A DNA stretch of 37,302 nucleotides from a virus. Position numbers and translations under genes: made by a program. The stretch's first letter is position 1; each line of letters opens with the position of its first letter. Below are positions 21,989 to 30,964 of the stretch, in pieces. The notes below the pieces were generated by a model that saw nothing but the letters and a program-made list of their open reading frames with translations, was not told where the DNA came from and searched no databases. The DNA lies in the IMG/VR virus record IMGVR_UViG_3300042453_001570, positions 1 to 37,302 of that record; one strand, 5' to 3'.

Positions 21989-22353
21989 TGGCTGCACGCA
22001 AGCGCAAGCCCCCCAAGACCAAACCGTGGAGTTTAACGGTTGGCGTTAAACCAACCCCAAAGGGTAGGCCACGCATGACCCGTCGAGGTCGCGTGTTCAC
22101 TCCACAAACAACGCTGGATGCCGAAGCCATTATCGCTGAGGCGTGGGATGGACCCAAATACGAAGGGTTGGTGGAACTGGAGTGCGTGTTCACGCCCGAA
22201 GGAACTCAAGTAACCGTGCGTCCCATTGAGGGAACCCCATCCAAGTTGCGTGGCGATTTGGATAACTATGTGAAGTTGTTGATGGATGGTCTTAACGGTG
22301 TTGCTTGGTTGGATGACAAACAGGTGACAGTAATCAAGGCGGTGAAAAGGTGA
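21988..22353 (+). CDS. rusA: RusA-type Holliday junction resolvase
   Basis: A 121-residue protein of normal RusA length. It has KPTPKGRPRMTRRGR near the start, the catalytic cluster GDLDNYVKLLMDGLNG (D90, D92) and LDDKQV (D109, D110), with a C-terminal lysine (K120). It would cut four-way junctions formed in recombination and clear them for packaging. ATG 21988 overlaps the previous TAA; a longer in-frame start would overlap the hydrolase gene and is rejected. Confidence 0.92.
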   Translation: MAARKRKPPKTKPWSLTVGVKPTPKGRPRMTRRGRVFTPQTTLDAEAIIAEAWDGPKYEGLVELECVFTPEGTQVTVRPIEGTPSKLRGDLDNYVKLLMDGLNGVAWLDDKQVTVIKAVKR

Positions 22354-22496
22354 CTGACGACATTGTGACCCGACTAGAAGCGCTAGCAAGCAACTACAAG
22401 ACAACCGAGTTTGAGTTTGTGTATGCAGACTATGAAACTGTGTGCGAAGCAAGTTACGAAATTGAACGGCTACGAAAGCAGGTGCGTGGTGAGTAA
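22350..22496 (+). CDS. 48-residue hypothetical protein
   Basis: GTG 22350 overlaps the RusA stop as GTGA, with AAAAGG upstream. The product is acidic (TRLEALASNYKTTEFEFVYADYETVCEASYEIERLRKQ) and helical. It is supported mainly by coupling to both neighbours. Confidence 0.6.
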   Translation: MTDDIVTRLEALASNYKTTEFEFVYADYETVCEASYEIERLRKQVRGE

Positions 22497-22959
22497 GAAC
22501 CAATCTGATTACGACATCCCAGGTCGCACATACGACTTCCACACCGACCTAAAGTTCGGTAAGAAAGGCGAGAAACTCGTTGAGGACTTCTTGCAGGTTC
22601 TCAGCGACGGTGCGTTCGAGGTAAAGACCGACCGCTATCGGAATGGGCGCATGGTAGTAGAGATGACCCACAACCCACGCCGTCGTCTTGACGACGACGG
22701 CAAGCCCCTGTGGAAGCCGTCAGGCTTCGCTATCACGAAAGCCAAGTGGTGGGTTTATGTTTACACCCTGGATGGCGCGTTCATCATGGTGAATGTTGAC
22801 CGCATGAAACGCTACCTGAAAGCAAACAAAGACCGATTTAACCCCAAGAACTATCACGAGTTCGCAAACCGTTCCAGCAACCCATCCAAGGGCTACTTGT
22901 TGCAGCCCGAAGATGTTATGGACATGATGATTAACCCCAAGTATGATGCACCCGAATGA
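22489..22959 (+). CDS. PD-(D/E)XK-type endonuclease
   Basis: A 156-residue protein from GTG 22489. GKKGEKLVEDFL is a helix before the catalytic strand FEVKTDR (E44, K46, D48). Then come MVVEMTHN, KPSGFAITKAKWWVYVYTLDGAFIMV and a C-terminal helix. The order and spacing (E-V-K-x-D, then SG-x-x-x-T-KA-x-W) are those of small phage endonucleases of the restriction/resolvase superfamily. It may cut branched DNA together with RusA, or host DNA. ATG starts in this frame lie too far upstream, inside the previous gene. Confidence 0.8.
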   Translation: MSKNQSDYDIPGRTYDFHTDLKFGKKGEKLVEDFLQVLSDGAFEVKTDRYRNGRMVVEMTHNPRRRLDDDGKPLWKPSGFAITKAKWWVYVYTLDGAFIMVNVDRMKRYLKANKDRFNPKNYHEFANRSSNPSKGYLLQPEDVMDMMINPKYDAPE

Positions 22960-23311
22960 GTATTCTAACCCGTTAGCGGACGGCGGGGACATGGCCGACC
23001 CCACCATCTACGGGACTGACACAACCGAATGGCTGATGATGCCCAATGCGCCCGACTACGAGCCGTCGGATGTCTCCGAGGTTATAGCCATTCTGAAGCA
23101 AGTTCTGTCCACGCTGGATGAGACTGACCAGCGTATGATACACTTGATTTACTATGAGCGAAACACCTTCCAAGAAGCAGCCCGTAAACTCGGGTTGCGA
23201 GCCAAATCTCACACCTGGCGTAAAACTAAAACGGCAATGGACAAATTCGGTAAAGCCCTCAGGGCGGAACCGCGATTAATGGAAATACTAGAGGAACGAT
23301 ATGGCATCTAA
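22943..23311 (+). CDS. Sigma-factor region-4-like protein
   Basis: A 122-residue protein from ATG 22943 (an ATG at 22991 is also possible), overlapping the nuclease gene. Residues about 50-105, AILKQVLSTLDETDQRMIHLIYYERNTFQEAARKLGLRAKSHTWRKTKTAMDKFGKAL, follow the region-4 pattern of sigma-70 proteins, including the helix-turn-helix FQEAARKLG. Region 2 is missing, so it may act as an anti-sigma, a partial sigma or a late-transcription regulator. There is no direct proof of RNA-polymerase binding. Confidence 0.7.
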   Translation: MMHPNEYSNPLADGGDMADPTIYGTDTTEWLMMPNAPDYEPSDVSEVIAILKQVLSTLDETDQRMIHLIYYERNTFQEAARKLGLRAKSHTWRKTKTAMDKFGKALRAEPRLMEILEERYGI

Positions 23312-23804
23312 ACACGGTTACAGAACATTTAACGCAGCCGCCGCAGGCGCGCTGGCAAGCATCGAATACGACGCATCCACATCACTAGCAGATAGGAACA
23401 AGTTTGACCCAATCGAAACTTACATTAGCCGATGGGTAACATCTTTGCAAACTGGGGAATACGACCCCAACGACAACGAACTGGCGACATCCGTAATCAA
23501 GCGTGCGGGTGTGGAATCGCTGAAATGGTTAACGGAAAATCTTGGACCCAGCATACCCGACATTGCCGAAATCGTTTGCAAAAAGCAACACGATTATGGT
23601 CACAGGAACATCACAAACTTTGGCACAATCGGCGTAGCCATCCGAGTATGCGACAAAATCGCGCGAATCAAAAACCTAGAAAAGACGGGCAACCCACAGA
23701 ATGAGTCACTAGTGGACTCGTATGTGGACATCGTAGGTTATGCGATTATTGCGGTAATGCTAGACAATGAATCATTCCACCTAAACTTGGAGAAGAAACA
23801 ATGA
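23301..23804 (+). CDS. Nmad1-like nucleotide modification protein (DUF1599-type)
   Basis: A 167-residue protein. The KKQHDYGHRNITNFGTIGVAIRVCDKIARIKNL block, then ESLVDSYVDIVGYAIIAVMLD, matches the Nmad1/DUF1599 domain, which occurs in phages near base-modification genes and has an all-alpha nucleotide-pyrophosphohydrolase-like core with conserved D, K and N residues. A partner transferase or hydroxylase is not seen here, so the substrate is open. The N-terminal 60 residues are a variable extension. Confidence 0.82.
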   Translation: MASKHGYRTFNAAAAGALASIEYDASTSLADRNKFDPIETYISRWVTSLQTGEYDPNDNELATSVIKRAGVESLKWLTENLGPSIPDIAEIVCKKQHDYGHRNITNFGTIGVAIRVCDKIARIKNLEKTGNPQNESLVDSYVDIVGYAIIAVMLDNESFHLNLEKKQ

Positions 23805-24046
23805 GTTACGGAGAAACTGGCAAGAAATACTTTATCGGTGGCAACCCAATCGCCATCGACGACAAGTTCCTAATGTCAACAATTATGGCGCTAGTAATGG
23901 TTCTCAAAGAGAATCTGCCCGAGTTGTCCCAGCAAGAAGTTGACCTGTTTGACCTAGTAGAATTTTTAGCCTCAAGGATTTATGAAACCATCACAGAAAA
24001 CGAACCTGACAACGCTGGAGAAACAACTAGCGAACCTCAGGTCTGA
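23801..24046 (+). CDS. 81-residue hypothetical protein
   Basis: ATG 23801 overlaps the previous TGA (ATGA). The protein is acidic with two helical stretches (KFLMSTIMALVMVLKENLPELSQQEVDLFDLVEFLASRIYETI). No recognised domain. Its end is overlapped for 65 bases by the next small gene in another frame. Confidence 0.7.
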   Translation: MSYGETGKKYFIGGNPIAIDDKFLMSTIMALVMVLKENLPELSQQEVDLFDLVEFLASRIYETITENEPDNAGETTSEPQV

Positions 24047-24161
24047 ACTAGACCAACTCGGAGCGCCCCTTGGGCTGCTCCGATATGTGGACGATATGCG
24101 CACACCAATCATGCGCCTAATTGAATTACGGGGAAAGCATGAGCGGCACAGAGGGGTTTGA
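23982..24161 (+). CDS. 59-residue hypothetical protein in an overlapping frame
   Basis: ATG 23982 follows CTCAAGGA, a usable ribosome site. The frame bridges the gap between two neighbours that would otherwise leave 92 bases without a gene. It is a coiled-coil-like helix (TTLEKQLANLRSELDQLG) with a basic end. It is supported by continuity and signals, not by family recognition. Confidence 0.6.
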   Translation: MKPSQKTNLTTLEKQLANLRSELDQLGAPLGLLRYVDDMRTPIMRLIELRGKHERHRGV

Positions 24162-24384
24162 CCCCGACGACATGGACGAACTCCAAGGCATCTTTGCCGA
24201 AATGATAGCCGACAACGAAGACGGCTACATAATGGAATTCGCTATAAGCAAACTCGCCGCCAAAGAACTGGTGCGCCTATGGAAAGAAGCCTCGCTTGGC
24301 GTTAAAGAAGCGCAGGCAATATCCTGGTCTGAATACAGCAAGATTATCCGTGAACTTGCTGAAGCACTACAAGAAGATTACTGA
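24139..24384 (+). CDS. 81-residue acidic protein, last gene of the rightward arm
   Basis: ATG 24139 (MSGTEGFDPDD) is chosen over TTG 24121 because GGGGAAAGC precedes it. The protein is very acidic and helical (DDMDELQGIFAEMIADNEDG; EYSKIIRELAEALQEDY). Its last seven bases overlap the end of the 1755-aa late gene on the other strand, so the two arms meet without a terminator. Function unknown. Confidence 0.7.
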   Translation: MSGTEGFDPDDMDELQGIFAEMIADNEDGYIMEFAISKLAAKELVRLWKEASLGVKEAQAISWSEYSKIIRELAEALQEDY

Positions 24385-27300
24385 CCCTGTAGTTTAATCT
24401 GCTCCAGCATCTTTTGGAAATCATCCAGCGCGTAGCGCCGTCTGATTACCTCGCTTCGCATCTGCTGTTCGCCAATCTCGCGGTACGGCACACCGAACCA
24501 TGTCAGCACGGACGAAAGCCAACGCTCCTGCAAGGTTTCCTTGCCGCCCAACTTACCGCCACTCAATCGGAACGACTGCGCTAGTGGTGGGATAAACTGT
24601 TCGATGGTGTAGATAACACGCGGGTCCATAAGCAACTGTCCAGACTTCTTGTCACGCGATGTCAGCCAACTGCCCGTGCTGGCCTCAAGGAACTTGGCCA
24701 ATGTTTGGTCAACAAAACCATTCACCGCCTTGTCCTCGCCAAACGGTCCAACATCAATTCCCAACTGGCGCTTAGCAATCCAAGTCTCAACAGGAACCTT
24801 AAGAAGCGGCGTTGACTGACCCAACAAGCCAGTAACGGTGGTCAAATCCTTCAGGGATTTGGCCAACCTAGTATGAGGCAAATCGGGCGTAAGCACCGCA
24901 TTTGCACCAGCGCCCAACGGACCAATATCCTGAATCCACTTAGGAACAATCAAATCAGGGTCAACTGGATTCTCCTGCTTAATCCGCTCATACTCGTAAT
25001 AAGCCTTCGGGCGGAACGCAATCTGAGAAACCTGCAACGGTAGGTTGCGGCTAGTCCAAATCCAGAACGGGATAAACCTGCGGGCGTACTCGTCCATCTT
25101 CGACAGGTCGCTGTAATCAAAGTGAACACGCCTAATGCGGGCTACCGCTTCATCAAAGGTTAATCCCTTACGCACCGAATCAATGGCCATTGGTAAACGA
25201 ACAGCGTTCTCAACAAAGTTGTTCTTTCGGGCAAACCAGCCGATGTATCCGTTGTAACCTTGCTTGATAATGCCACCATCGCGCTTAGTTAATCCCAACG
25301 CTGGAATCGCAAAATCGTCAGAAACGCCTCGTCCAGCAGCCATGACAATCTCGGTAACAAGTTGTGCTTCTTCTGGGTCCGTAATACCAGCACGGTCCAT
25401 CCAGTTGGCAAAAGTCTCACCAGCAGCCCTGCCTCGACGGCTTTCCGCTTGGGCAGCAGCCCAACGCAAACCCTCCGCAATGTGCGCATTTGTTACGCCA
25501 TCAGCGTAATTCATGAATGTTGCTGACAAACCGTTGCGAACAAAAAATCCGACCGATGCGGTGACTGTCTTTTTCCAGTATTGGTGGAACTTGTCCACGC
25601 CCTTCCAGAACGCTTTGGCTTCCTCCGTGTCCTGCAGTTTCCTGAGGTTTGGTCCCCACTTAGCGGCAACTTCTTCGGGGACCTGCACACCGAGTCCCTT
25701 TAGTTCTTCCCAGCCTCTTTCAGCGGCACGGACAACTTCCTTGCCGATGCGACCAGCATCGGCTTCACCCAGGCGAAATGCGTTATCAGCCAAATCGTCA
25801 TCAATCTTAGCAAGAGCAACCTCGTCTGACCTAAGGAGAGTTATAACGCGCTCTGTTGCCGCTCGCACCTCTGGCAAATCATTAAGAACTTCCAAAGATT
25901 CCAACTGCTTTTCAACATCACGCACCCAGGCAGCGTTAGAGGTAGCCGTGCTGCCCTTGGCGGGACGGCGTTCCAGCAAGGTTTTAACATCATCAATTTC
26001 TTGCTGCAACCTAACACCAACGCCATTGTCCCAGTTTCTTATGGCCGCAGCATTATCCATAAGATAAACAAGTCGGTCCTCCAGGTCCATACGCAAAGCA
26101 GAGTTGTAAGCCTCGGTGCCAAACTCGGATTCGATTACGCGCTTAACTTCAGCGTCCATTCGCTTATACTGGCTCTCGAAGAAACGGTCCATCTTGGCAA
26201 CCTGCTGGCGCACCGCCTTCGCTGGCAACTCTTTTCCATTTACAGAAACCTTTTCGGTTGCACGCAGTCTTTCCAGTTGCTCAACCGTTGGGTCTGGATT
26301 CAACTTGGACAACTCGTCCTCAAGTTCACGACGAGTCAAATCAACAAGGTCAATGTCCAAACCTTGCGTCTTAAACTTGTCTCCCTTATTCATCAAGTCA
26401 AGAACATAAGATTCTTGGGTGCCTCGATAAATGGATTCGGCAAGCGGGTTATCGACAACCATCTGCCAGTCATCAGCAAAACTGTCTCCGACCATCGGTG
26501 CTGGCATATCTTTCGGGAACAGCACAGACCATTCACCAGACGCGCTATCCAAGTCGGGGAACAAACTTTGCATCGGGAATAATGCGCCACGCAAACCGCT
26601 AGCGGCAGCGTCTTCCGTAATCTGGGCGTAAATAGAGTTAAGTACCTGACCAGCAACAGCATCGCTGTTGTCTGGTGAAATTTCGGCAACAATATGCTGG
26701 TTAATGTTGCGCATCCAGTTAAAGAACGACTCAACTTCATACAGACTCAAGTCTGCAAGTTCGCCTTCTTCTGTTAGATTATCCGCAATTCTTGTTCTGA
26801 AGTCCAGTATTTCTTGCAGCAACGCAGACTTAGCAGGGCTAATCTGCGTAAATGTTTCATCAACCCGACCAGTAGCAAAAGCATCCTGAACAACCGAACG
26901 CCACATCGGGTCCTGGATTCCAAGTTCGCCCCAAGCATTGTCGAAATATGTGGCAATCGAATCCTCATCCAGCATGGACAACATACGGTCGGCAACACGG
27001 AAATCCAGTAGGTCTTCCTCTGATGGAGCAAGACCCATGATGCTATCTGGCATCCTAAAGAATGTCCCAGTTTCGTCATCCACGGGCTTCGTGGTAAACA
27101 TCTGGAATGGCACATCTTCACCAGGCATTTCCACGCTGCCCCAAATAACACCATCATCCGCATACGACGCTTCCATGCGTCGTTCAGAAACCGCCTGCGC
27201 ACCAATCATCTGGTCCTCAATGCCGTTAAGTTCAGTCTCAATTGCCTTACGGGTCGCAATCGTTTCTTCCGATGCTGGCAAATCATCCAGTCTGGCGCGC

Positions 27301-29645
27301 AGATAATCCCTACGCTTCGACAATATTGCCTGCTCACGGCTTACAACATCAAGACCCCCACGGTTGCGCAAAATGTGTTCCGCAAACCATTCTGCACTCT
27401 TGTCGTCAAGCGCGCTAGCAGGGAAATCATCCCCGTACATTGAGATAAACTCGCTACGCAAAGCCTTTAGAGCCATAAAGCGCTCACCATCGCCCTGGAC
27501 CAAAGCCTCACGGAAGGCGTTAGTTTCATTAATCAGACCCTGCCACAAGTCGTCGAATTCGCCCTTGGCTTCATTGGTCATGCGCAGCGACATTGCGCGC
27601 GCATCCTCCAACTTCTGCATCAAAGCATCTAACTGCTTGACTGTCCCCGCCACTTCGGCATCCGACAGTTCACGCTCCATTAGGCGACCATCAAGAATCC
27701 CGCGAGCCAAATCATCAATGCTCTGAAGTTCCCCAGCAACAACATTGCCAGTACCGACACGACCCTGGAGTGTCTTGCGGGACACACGCTTGCGCAATAC
27801 CGCCTGCTGCGCTATAAGCGCGGCATTAGCCTCGGTCAGTTCCTTTACCAGTTGCGGGTCACGGACGGTATCCTTAATGAGCGGTTTAATAAACTCGGGG
27901 CCATACTGCATCGCTCGGTCAACATACCTCACACGACCAACAGCCCTCGACATGGACTCTGCGTAACCTTGCGCAATCGTACCAAGGTCGGTCTCAAAGA
28001 AATCGAAATCAACGCCAGCCTTGCGGCGGAAGATTTCGTTCATTTCCGCAATGGTTCCAGTCTGGATTTTTTCACCCATGAATTCATACTGCTGGATAAT
28101 ATTGCCATTTTCATCGCGGACTGGCGCACGATATTTACGGAAACTCGTAGTTCCGTTTCCAACAATTAGGTCCTTTGCGGTCAGGTCTTTGCCAGTAAAA
28201 CCATAGGACTTGCCATTAGTGGAACTCATAAAGTCCCTGGCTTCCGATGTCAGAGTGTGAAAAATGTGGTCCTCAACAAAACCCATTTCCGAAACGGCCA
28301 GGTCGTAATCCCGAGCCAACTTGCTACGCTGCTCAACAACGCGGCTATAAACATTGTCTCGCCAAGTCTTGTAAGATTCCGCCAACTCCTGCAACGGCTC
28401 ATCAAGAGTTGCAAAGTCAACCTGACCCTCAATGGCGGAAACAACCTTAGCCATTTGCTCTGGCGTAACACCAGCATCTCTGGCCAACTGGATGTCGTTG
28501 GCAATTTCACTTTGCGCAACACTAAGGAAATATCCTTCCGCACCCTTGGCTGCGTCACTAGCAGACATTTCTGCAAGTCCTCTAATAAATGCGCTATTGG
28601 CGGTGTTTTGTGCCGCTTTGCGGCCAAAACCAGAAGTGACCAAACCGCGAATCGACTCTGGTGCTGTACGCTCCAAAACATAACGACCAGTCTTTGTCTT
28701 AGAAACGACATCACCGATTCCAGCACGGACAGGAGCAAGACTATAACGCCATGCCTTAGCCACGCCACTAGAATATGGGACTTCCATGCCCATGAATTTG
28801 ACACCGCTAAATATGCCTTCTGCGGCTCTGATTTCTGCTGGGATTTCAGATGCGCCATATCGCGCCACATTACTTAGGCGCGGTGCCATCTGCGGATACT
28901 TTTGCAGCATGGCCTTGGTGGCAAACTTGTTAGCCAAAGCAAACTTGGTGGCTCTTGATGCGGCGCTTGCGCCAGCACCAACACCAAGAGTCATGTAGGT
29001 TGTCGGGTCAAAAATGGTGTCGCTACCAAAACGCAAAACAGCGCCCATCTTGCCGCTGCCAGCATCCCAGCCAGACCCCTTGCCGAACACATTAAAGTCT
29101 TTTGTCCGTGCTTGACGAATGAAGTCATCAAAACTGACCTCAATCTTATTTCCAGCCTTGTCGGTTTCCCTGCCAACTACTTTAGCGAAACCGTCATACA
29201 GTTCATGCAAGGCGGCATTGCCGACTTGCTGTATTGGGGAAACAACTTTATCGAAAGCCTTGAGCGCCCCCATCGCTGCGGTTGCTGGAAGCATGGCAAC
29301 CTTTTTGAGCGCAGTACCCAATGGGCCAAACGAAGAAGTTTCCTGCGCCCTTCCACCAGCGGCAATGCGCTGGGCATCCTCCGCCGCATTAATTTTCTGC
29401 ATGGCATCAAGCGCAGGATTAATCTTGGCAGCCCCTATGGACTGCTTAAGTTCCCTATCTAGAGCAGATTCTTCCTGGCGGAATGTCGTTTTTGGTTTAG
29501 ATGTCTTACCAACACCTTTACCGCCCAACTGCATAATAGTGCCATCAGAACGGACATAAATCGGGTTGCCCTCGGAGTCAAAAGTATAACCCTGCTGTTG
29601 GCCGCTCGCAGTAGTCTTCGAGAATGGTGAGCGGCTTACAGCCAT
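24378..29645 (-). CDS. Giant internal virion / DNA-ejection protein candidate
   Basis: At 1755 residues this takes one seventh of the genome. It is the third of three consecutive late genes after the tail genes, the place of the ejection proteins (T7 gp14-gp15-gp16 type). It is mostly helical and charged. No lytic transglycosylase motif is visible. Near the C-terminus, NGYIGWFARKNNFVENAVRLPMAI and FIPFWIWTSRNLPLQVSQI are hydrophobic or amphipathic and could insert in membranes, consistent with a trans-envelope channel. Start ATG 29645 follows a TAATTTATG junction. Its end overlaps the opposite-strand gene. Confidence 0.75.
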   Translation of the reverse strand: MAVSRSPFSKTTASGQQQGYTFDSEGNPIYVRSDGTIMQLGGKGVGKTSKPKTTFRQEESALDRELKQSIGAAKINPALDAMQKINAAEDAQRIAAGGRAQETSSFGPLGTALKKVAMLPATAAMGALKAFDKVVSPIQQVGNAALHELYDGFAKVVGRETDKAGNKIEVSFDDFIRQARTKDFNVFGKGSGWDAGSGKMGAVLRFGSDTIFDPTTYMTLGVGAGASAASRATKFALANKFATKAMLQKYPQMAPRLSNVARYGASEIPAEIRAAEGIFSGVKFMGMEVPYSSGVAKAWRYSLAPVRAGIGDVVSKTKTGRYVLERTAPESIRGLVTSGFGRKAAQNTANSAFIRGLAEMSASDAAKGAEGYFLSVAQSEIANDIQLARDAGVTPEQMAKVVSAIEGQVDFATLDEPLQELAESYKTWRDNVYSRVVEQRSKLARDYDLAVSEMGFVEDHIFHTLTSEARDFMSSTNGKSYGFTGKDLTAKDLIVGNGTTSFRKYRAPVRDENGNIIQQYEFMGEKIQTGTIAEMNEIFRRKAGVDFDFFETDLGTIAQGYAESMSRAVGRVRYVDRAMQYGPEFIKPLIKDTVRDPQLVKELTEANAALIAQQAVLRKRVSRKTLQGRVGTGNVVAGELQSIDDLARGILDGRLMERELSDAEVAGTVKQLDALMQKLEDARAMSLRMTNEAKGEFDDLWQGLINETNAFREALVQGDGERFMALKALRSEFISMYGDDFPASALDDKSAEWFAEHILRNRGGLDVVSREQAILSKRRDYLRARLDDLPASEETIATRKAIETELNGIEDQMIGAQAVSERRMEASYADDGVIWGSVEMPGEDVPFQMFTTKPVDDETGTFFRMPDSIMGLAPSEEDLLDFRVADRMLSMLDEDSIATYFDNAWGELGIQDPMWRSVVQDAFATGRVDETFTQISPAKSALLQEILDFRTRIADNLTEEGELADLSLYEVESFFNWMRNINQHIVAEISPDNSDAVAGQVLNSIYAQITEDAAASGLRGALFPMQSLFPDLDSASGEWSVLFPKDMPAPMVGDSFADDWQMVVDNPLAESIYRGTQESYVLDLMNKGDKFKTQGLDIDLVDLTRRELEDELSKLNPDPTVEQLERLRATEKVSVNGKELPAKAVRQQVAKMDRFFESQYKRMDAEVKRVIESEFGTEAYNSALRMDLEDRLVYLMDNAAAIRNWDNGVGVRLQQEIDDVKTLLERRPAKGSTATSNAAWVRDVEKQLESLEVLNDLPEVRAATERVITLLRSDEVALAKIDDDLADNAFRLGEADAGRIGKEVVRAAERGWEELKGLGVQVPEEVAAKWGPNLRKLQDTEEAKAFWKGVDKFHQYWKKTVTASVGFFVRNGLSATFMNYADGVTNAHIAEGLRWAAAQAESRRGRAAGETFANWMDRAGITDPEEAQLVTEIVMAAGRGVSDDFAIPALGLTKRDGGIIKQGYNGYIGWFARKNNFVENAVRLPMAIDSVRKGLTFDEAVARIRRVHFDYSDLSKMDEYARRFIPFWIWTSRNLPLQVSQIAFRPKAYYEYERIKQENPVDPDLIVPKWIQDIGPLGAGANAVLTPDLPHTRLAKSLKDLTTVTGLLGQSTPLLKVPVETWIAKRQLGIDVGPFGEDKAVNGFVDQTLAKFLEASTGSWLTSRDKKSGQLLMDPRVIYTIEQFIPPLAQSFRLSGGKLGGKETLQERWLSSVLTWFGVPYREIGEQQMRSEVIRRRYALDDFQKMLEQIKLQGQ

Positions 29646-29648
29646 AAA

Positions 29649-30956
29649 TTAACCCTTTTGGTTCTTAATGTCCTTGAGGCGGGTTCCTACAGGCTTAGGC
29701 TTTGAGGTTGACCCACTACTAGGGGTAGTTGTTCCCTTTTTATTACTAGTATTGGGCGCAACAGGCTGCTGCTTCTTCTTTTTTCCCTCATTGACCTTAC
29801 CGTATTCCGCAAGAGTCTTGGCAGCCATTTGGTTAGCCGTAGCAATAGCCTCGTCGTAAGCCGAGCCAGCCTCTGTTTCAGCAGTAGCCCGCTCCCGAGC
29901 CAACTCATCCAAAATCTTGCGGTAATCCGAACGGACACCTTCCTCGACCTGGGGCCTTCTGGCAGCCATATTCTGCAAAGCAGCAGTCACACCACCAGAA
30001 GACGCGCGACGCATCGCCTCCTCGTAGTTTTTCTGGCTCGTACCCAACTGACTAGCAGCCCACTTTTCCAAAGCACTAGCCTGCTCAGCCGACTGCCTAG
30101 CCAAACCAGTAGCAGCCTCAACCTCACCAGTACCAGCGCCCTGCTGCTGCAAGGCAGCAAGCAGCGGATTATCGGCAACATTATATGTAGCAACAGGGAC
30201 ATCCTGGTAGGCGGTTCCTGGCTGAAAGGACTCGGAAAACATTGTCCCCGCAGCACGAACCTGTTGTTCCGCATTGGCAAAAGCATTGGCAACATTCGTC
30301 AACGAAGCAGTCAACTCGTCTTGACTACGAGTCTGCATTGGGTCATACAAACCAGCAATACGCTCAATTGCATCCTTTTTAATTCGAGCAGCCTCGCCCT
30401 TAAGGTCGGCAACAGCCTTGGCACCAGCAGCAACCGCACGCTGACGCTCCTGTTCGGCGGCAGCACGAGCGGCGGCGCTGCGAGCAGCAGCCGCACGCGC
30501 AGCGGCATCCTTTTCAGCCCTTTCTGTTTGTGCCGTAATTAGCCGTTCGCGCTCATCAATTGCCGTTTGGATTGGAAGAAGTTGAACCTGATACCAAGAC
30601 GCAGGAGGGTCTTCTCCATTTACCTCTTTGTATTTGGCAGCATCATCGGCAACCCTGGCAATATCAGCATTGATAACATCCAAGGTAGAACTAATACCAG
30701 GTGTAGCGGGACCAGGCATTTTGCCATTATGAGCAGGACCAGCAGGCACGGCGGGAGTATTCAATGGAGGCAACGAACCGTCTGGCCCAGGAGGACCAGC
30801 ACCAACAATCTTGCCATCAACACCACGCTTCGCTTGCGTCTTCGGGTCTAAGCCACCCTTTGACTTTGGCGCGACAGGCCCCTGTTGTCCAGCGCCAGTC
30901 TGATTAGACTTGCGTTGCTCAAACTTACCAGTTGCGGGATTAAAAACAAAAGCCAT
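29649..30956 (-). CDS. Internal virion protein candidate, coiled coil
   Basis: A 435-residue protein: a proline/glycine-rich N-terminal 100 residues (KGGLDPKTQAKRG, GPPGPDG), then a long Ala/Glu/Arg-rich coiled coil (about 135-215) and a further helical region to about 385. It ends in a low-complexity lysine/Ser/Thr tail. As the middle gene of the putative ejection trio it resembles T7 gp15 in place, not in sequence. Its ATG 30956 follows AGGAGTAGTT. Confidence 0.65.
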   Translation of the reverse strand: MAFVFNPATGKFEQRKSNQTGAGQQGPVAPKSKGGLDPKTQAKRGVDGKIVGAGPPGPDGSLPPLNTPAVPAGPAHNGKMPGPATPGISSTLDVINADIARVADDAAKYKEVNGEDPPASWYQVQLLPIQTAIDERERLITAQTERAEKDAAARAAAARSAAARAAAEQERQRAVAAGAKAVADLKGEAARIKKDAIERIAGLYDPMQTRSQDELTASLTNVANAFANAEQQVRAAGTMFSESFQPGTAYQDVPVATYNVADNPLLAALQQQGAGTGEVEAATGLARQSAEQASALEKWAASQLGTSQKNYEEAMRRASSGGVTAALQNMAARRPQVEEGVRSDYRKILDELARERATAETEAGSAYDEAIATANQMAAKTLAEYGKVNEGKKKKQQPVAPNTSNKKGTTTPSSGSTSKPKPVGTRLKDIKNQKG

Positions 30957-30964
30957 AACTACTC

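Noticed and set aside
28257-28877. 206-codon open frame on the plus strand inside the giant late gene
   Set aside because: Fully antisense to a long, consistent coding frame, with no ribosome site or recognisable product; an equally long third frame exists at the same place, showing that open frames here are a codon-bias effect.
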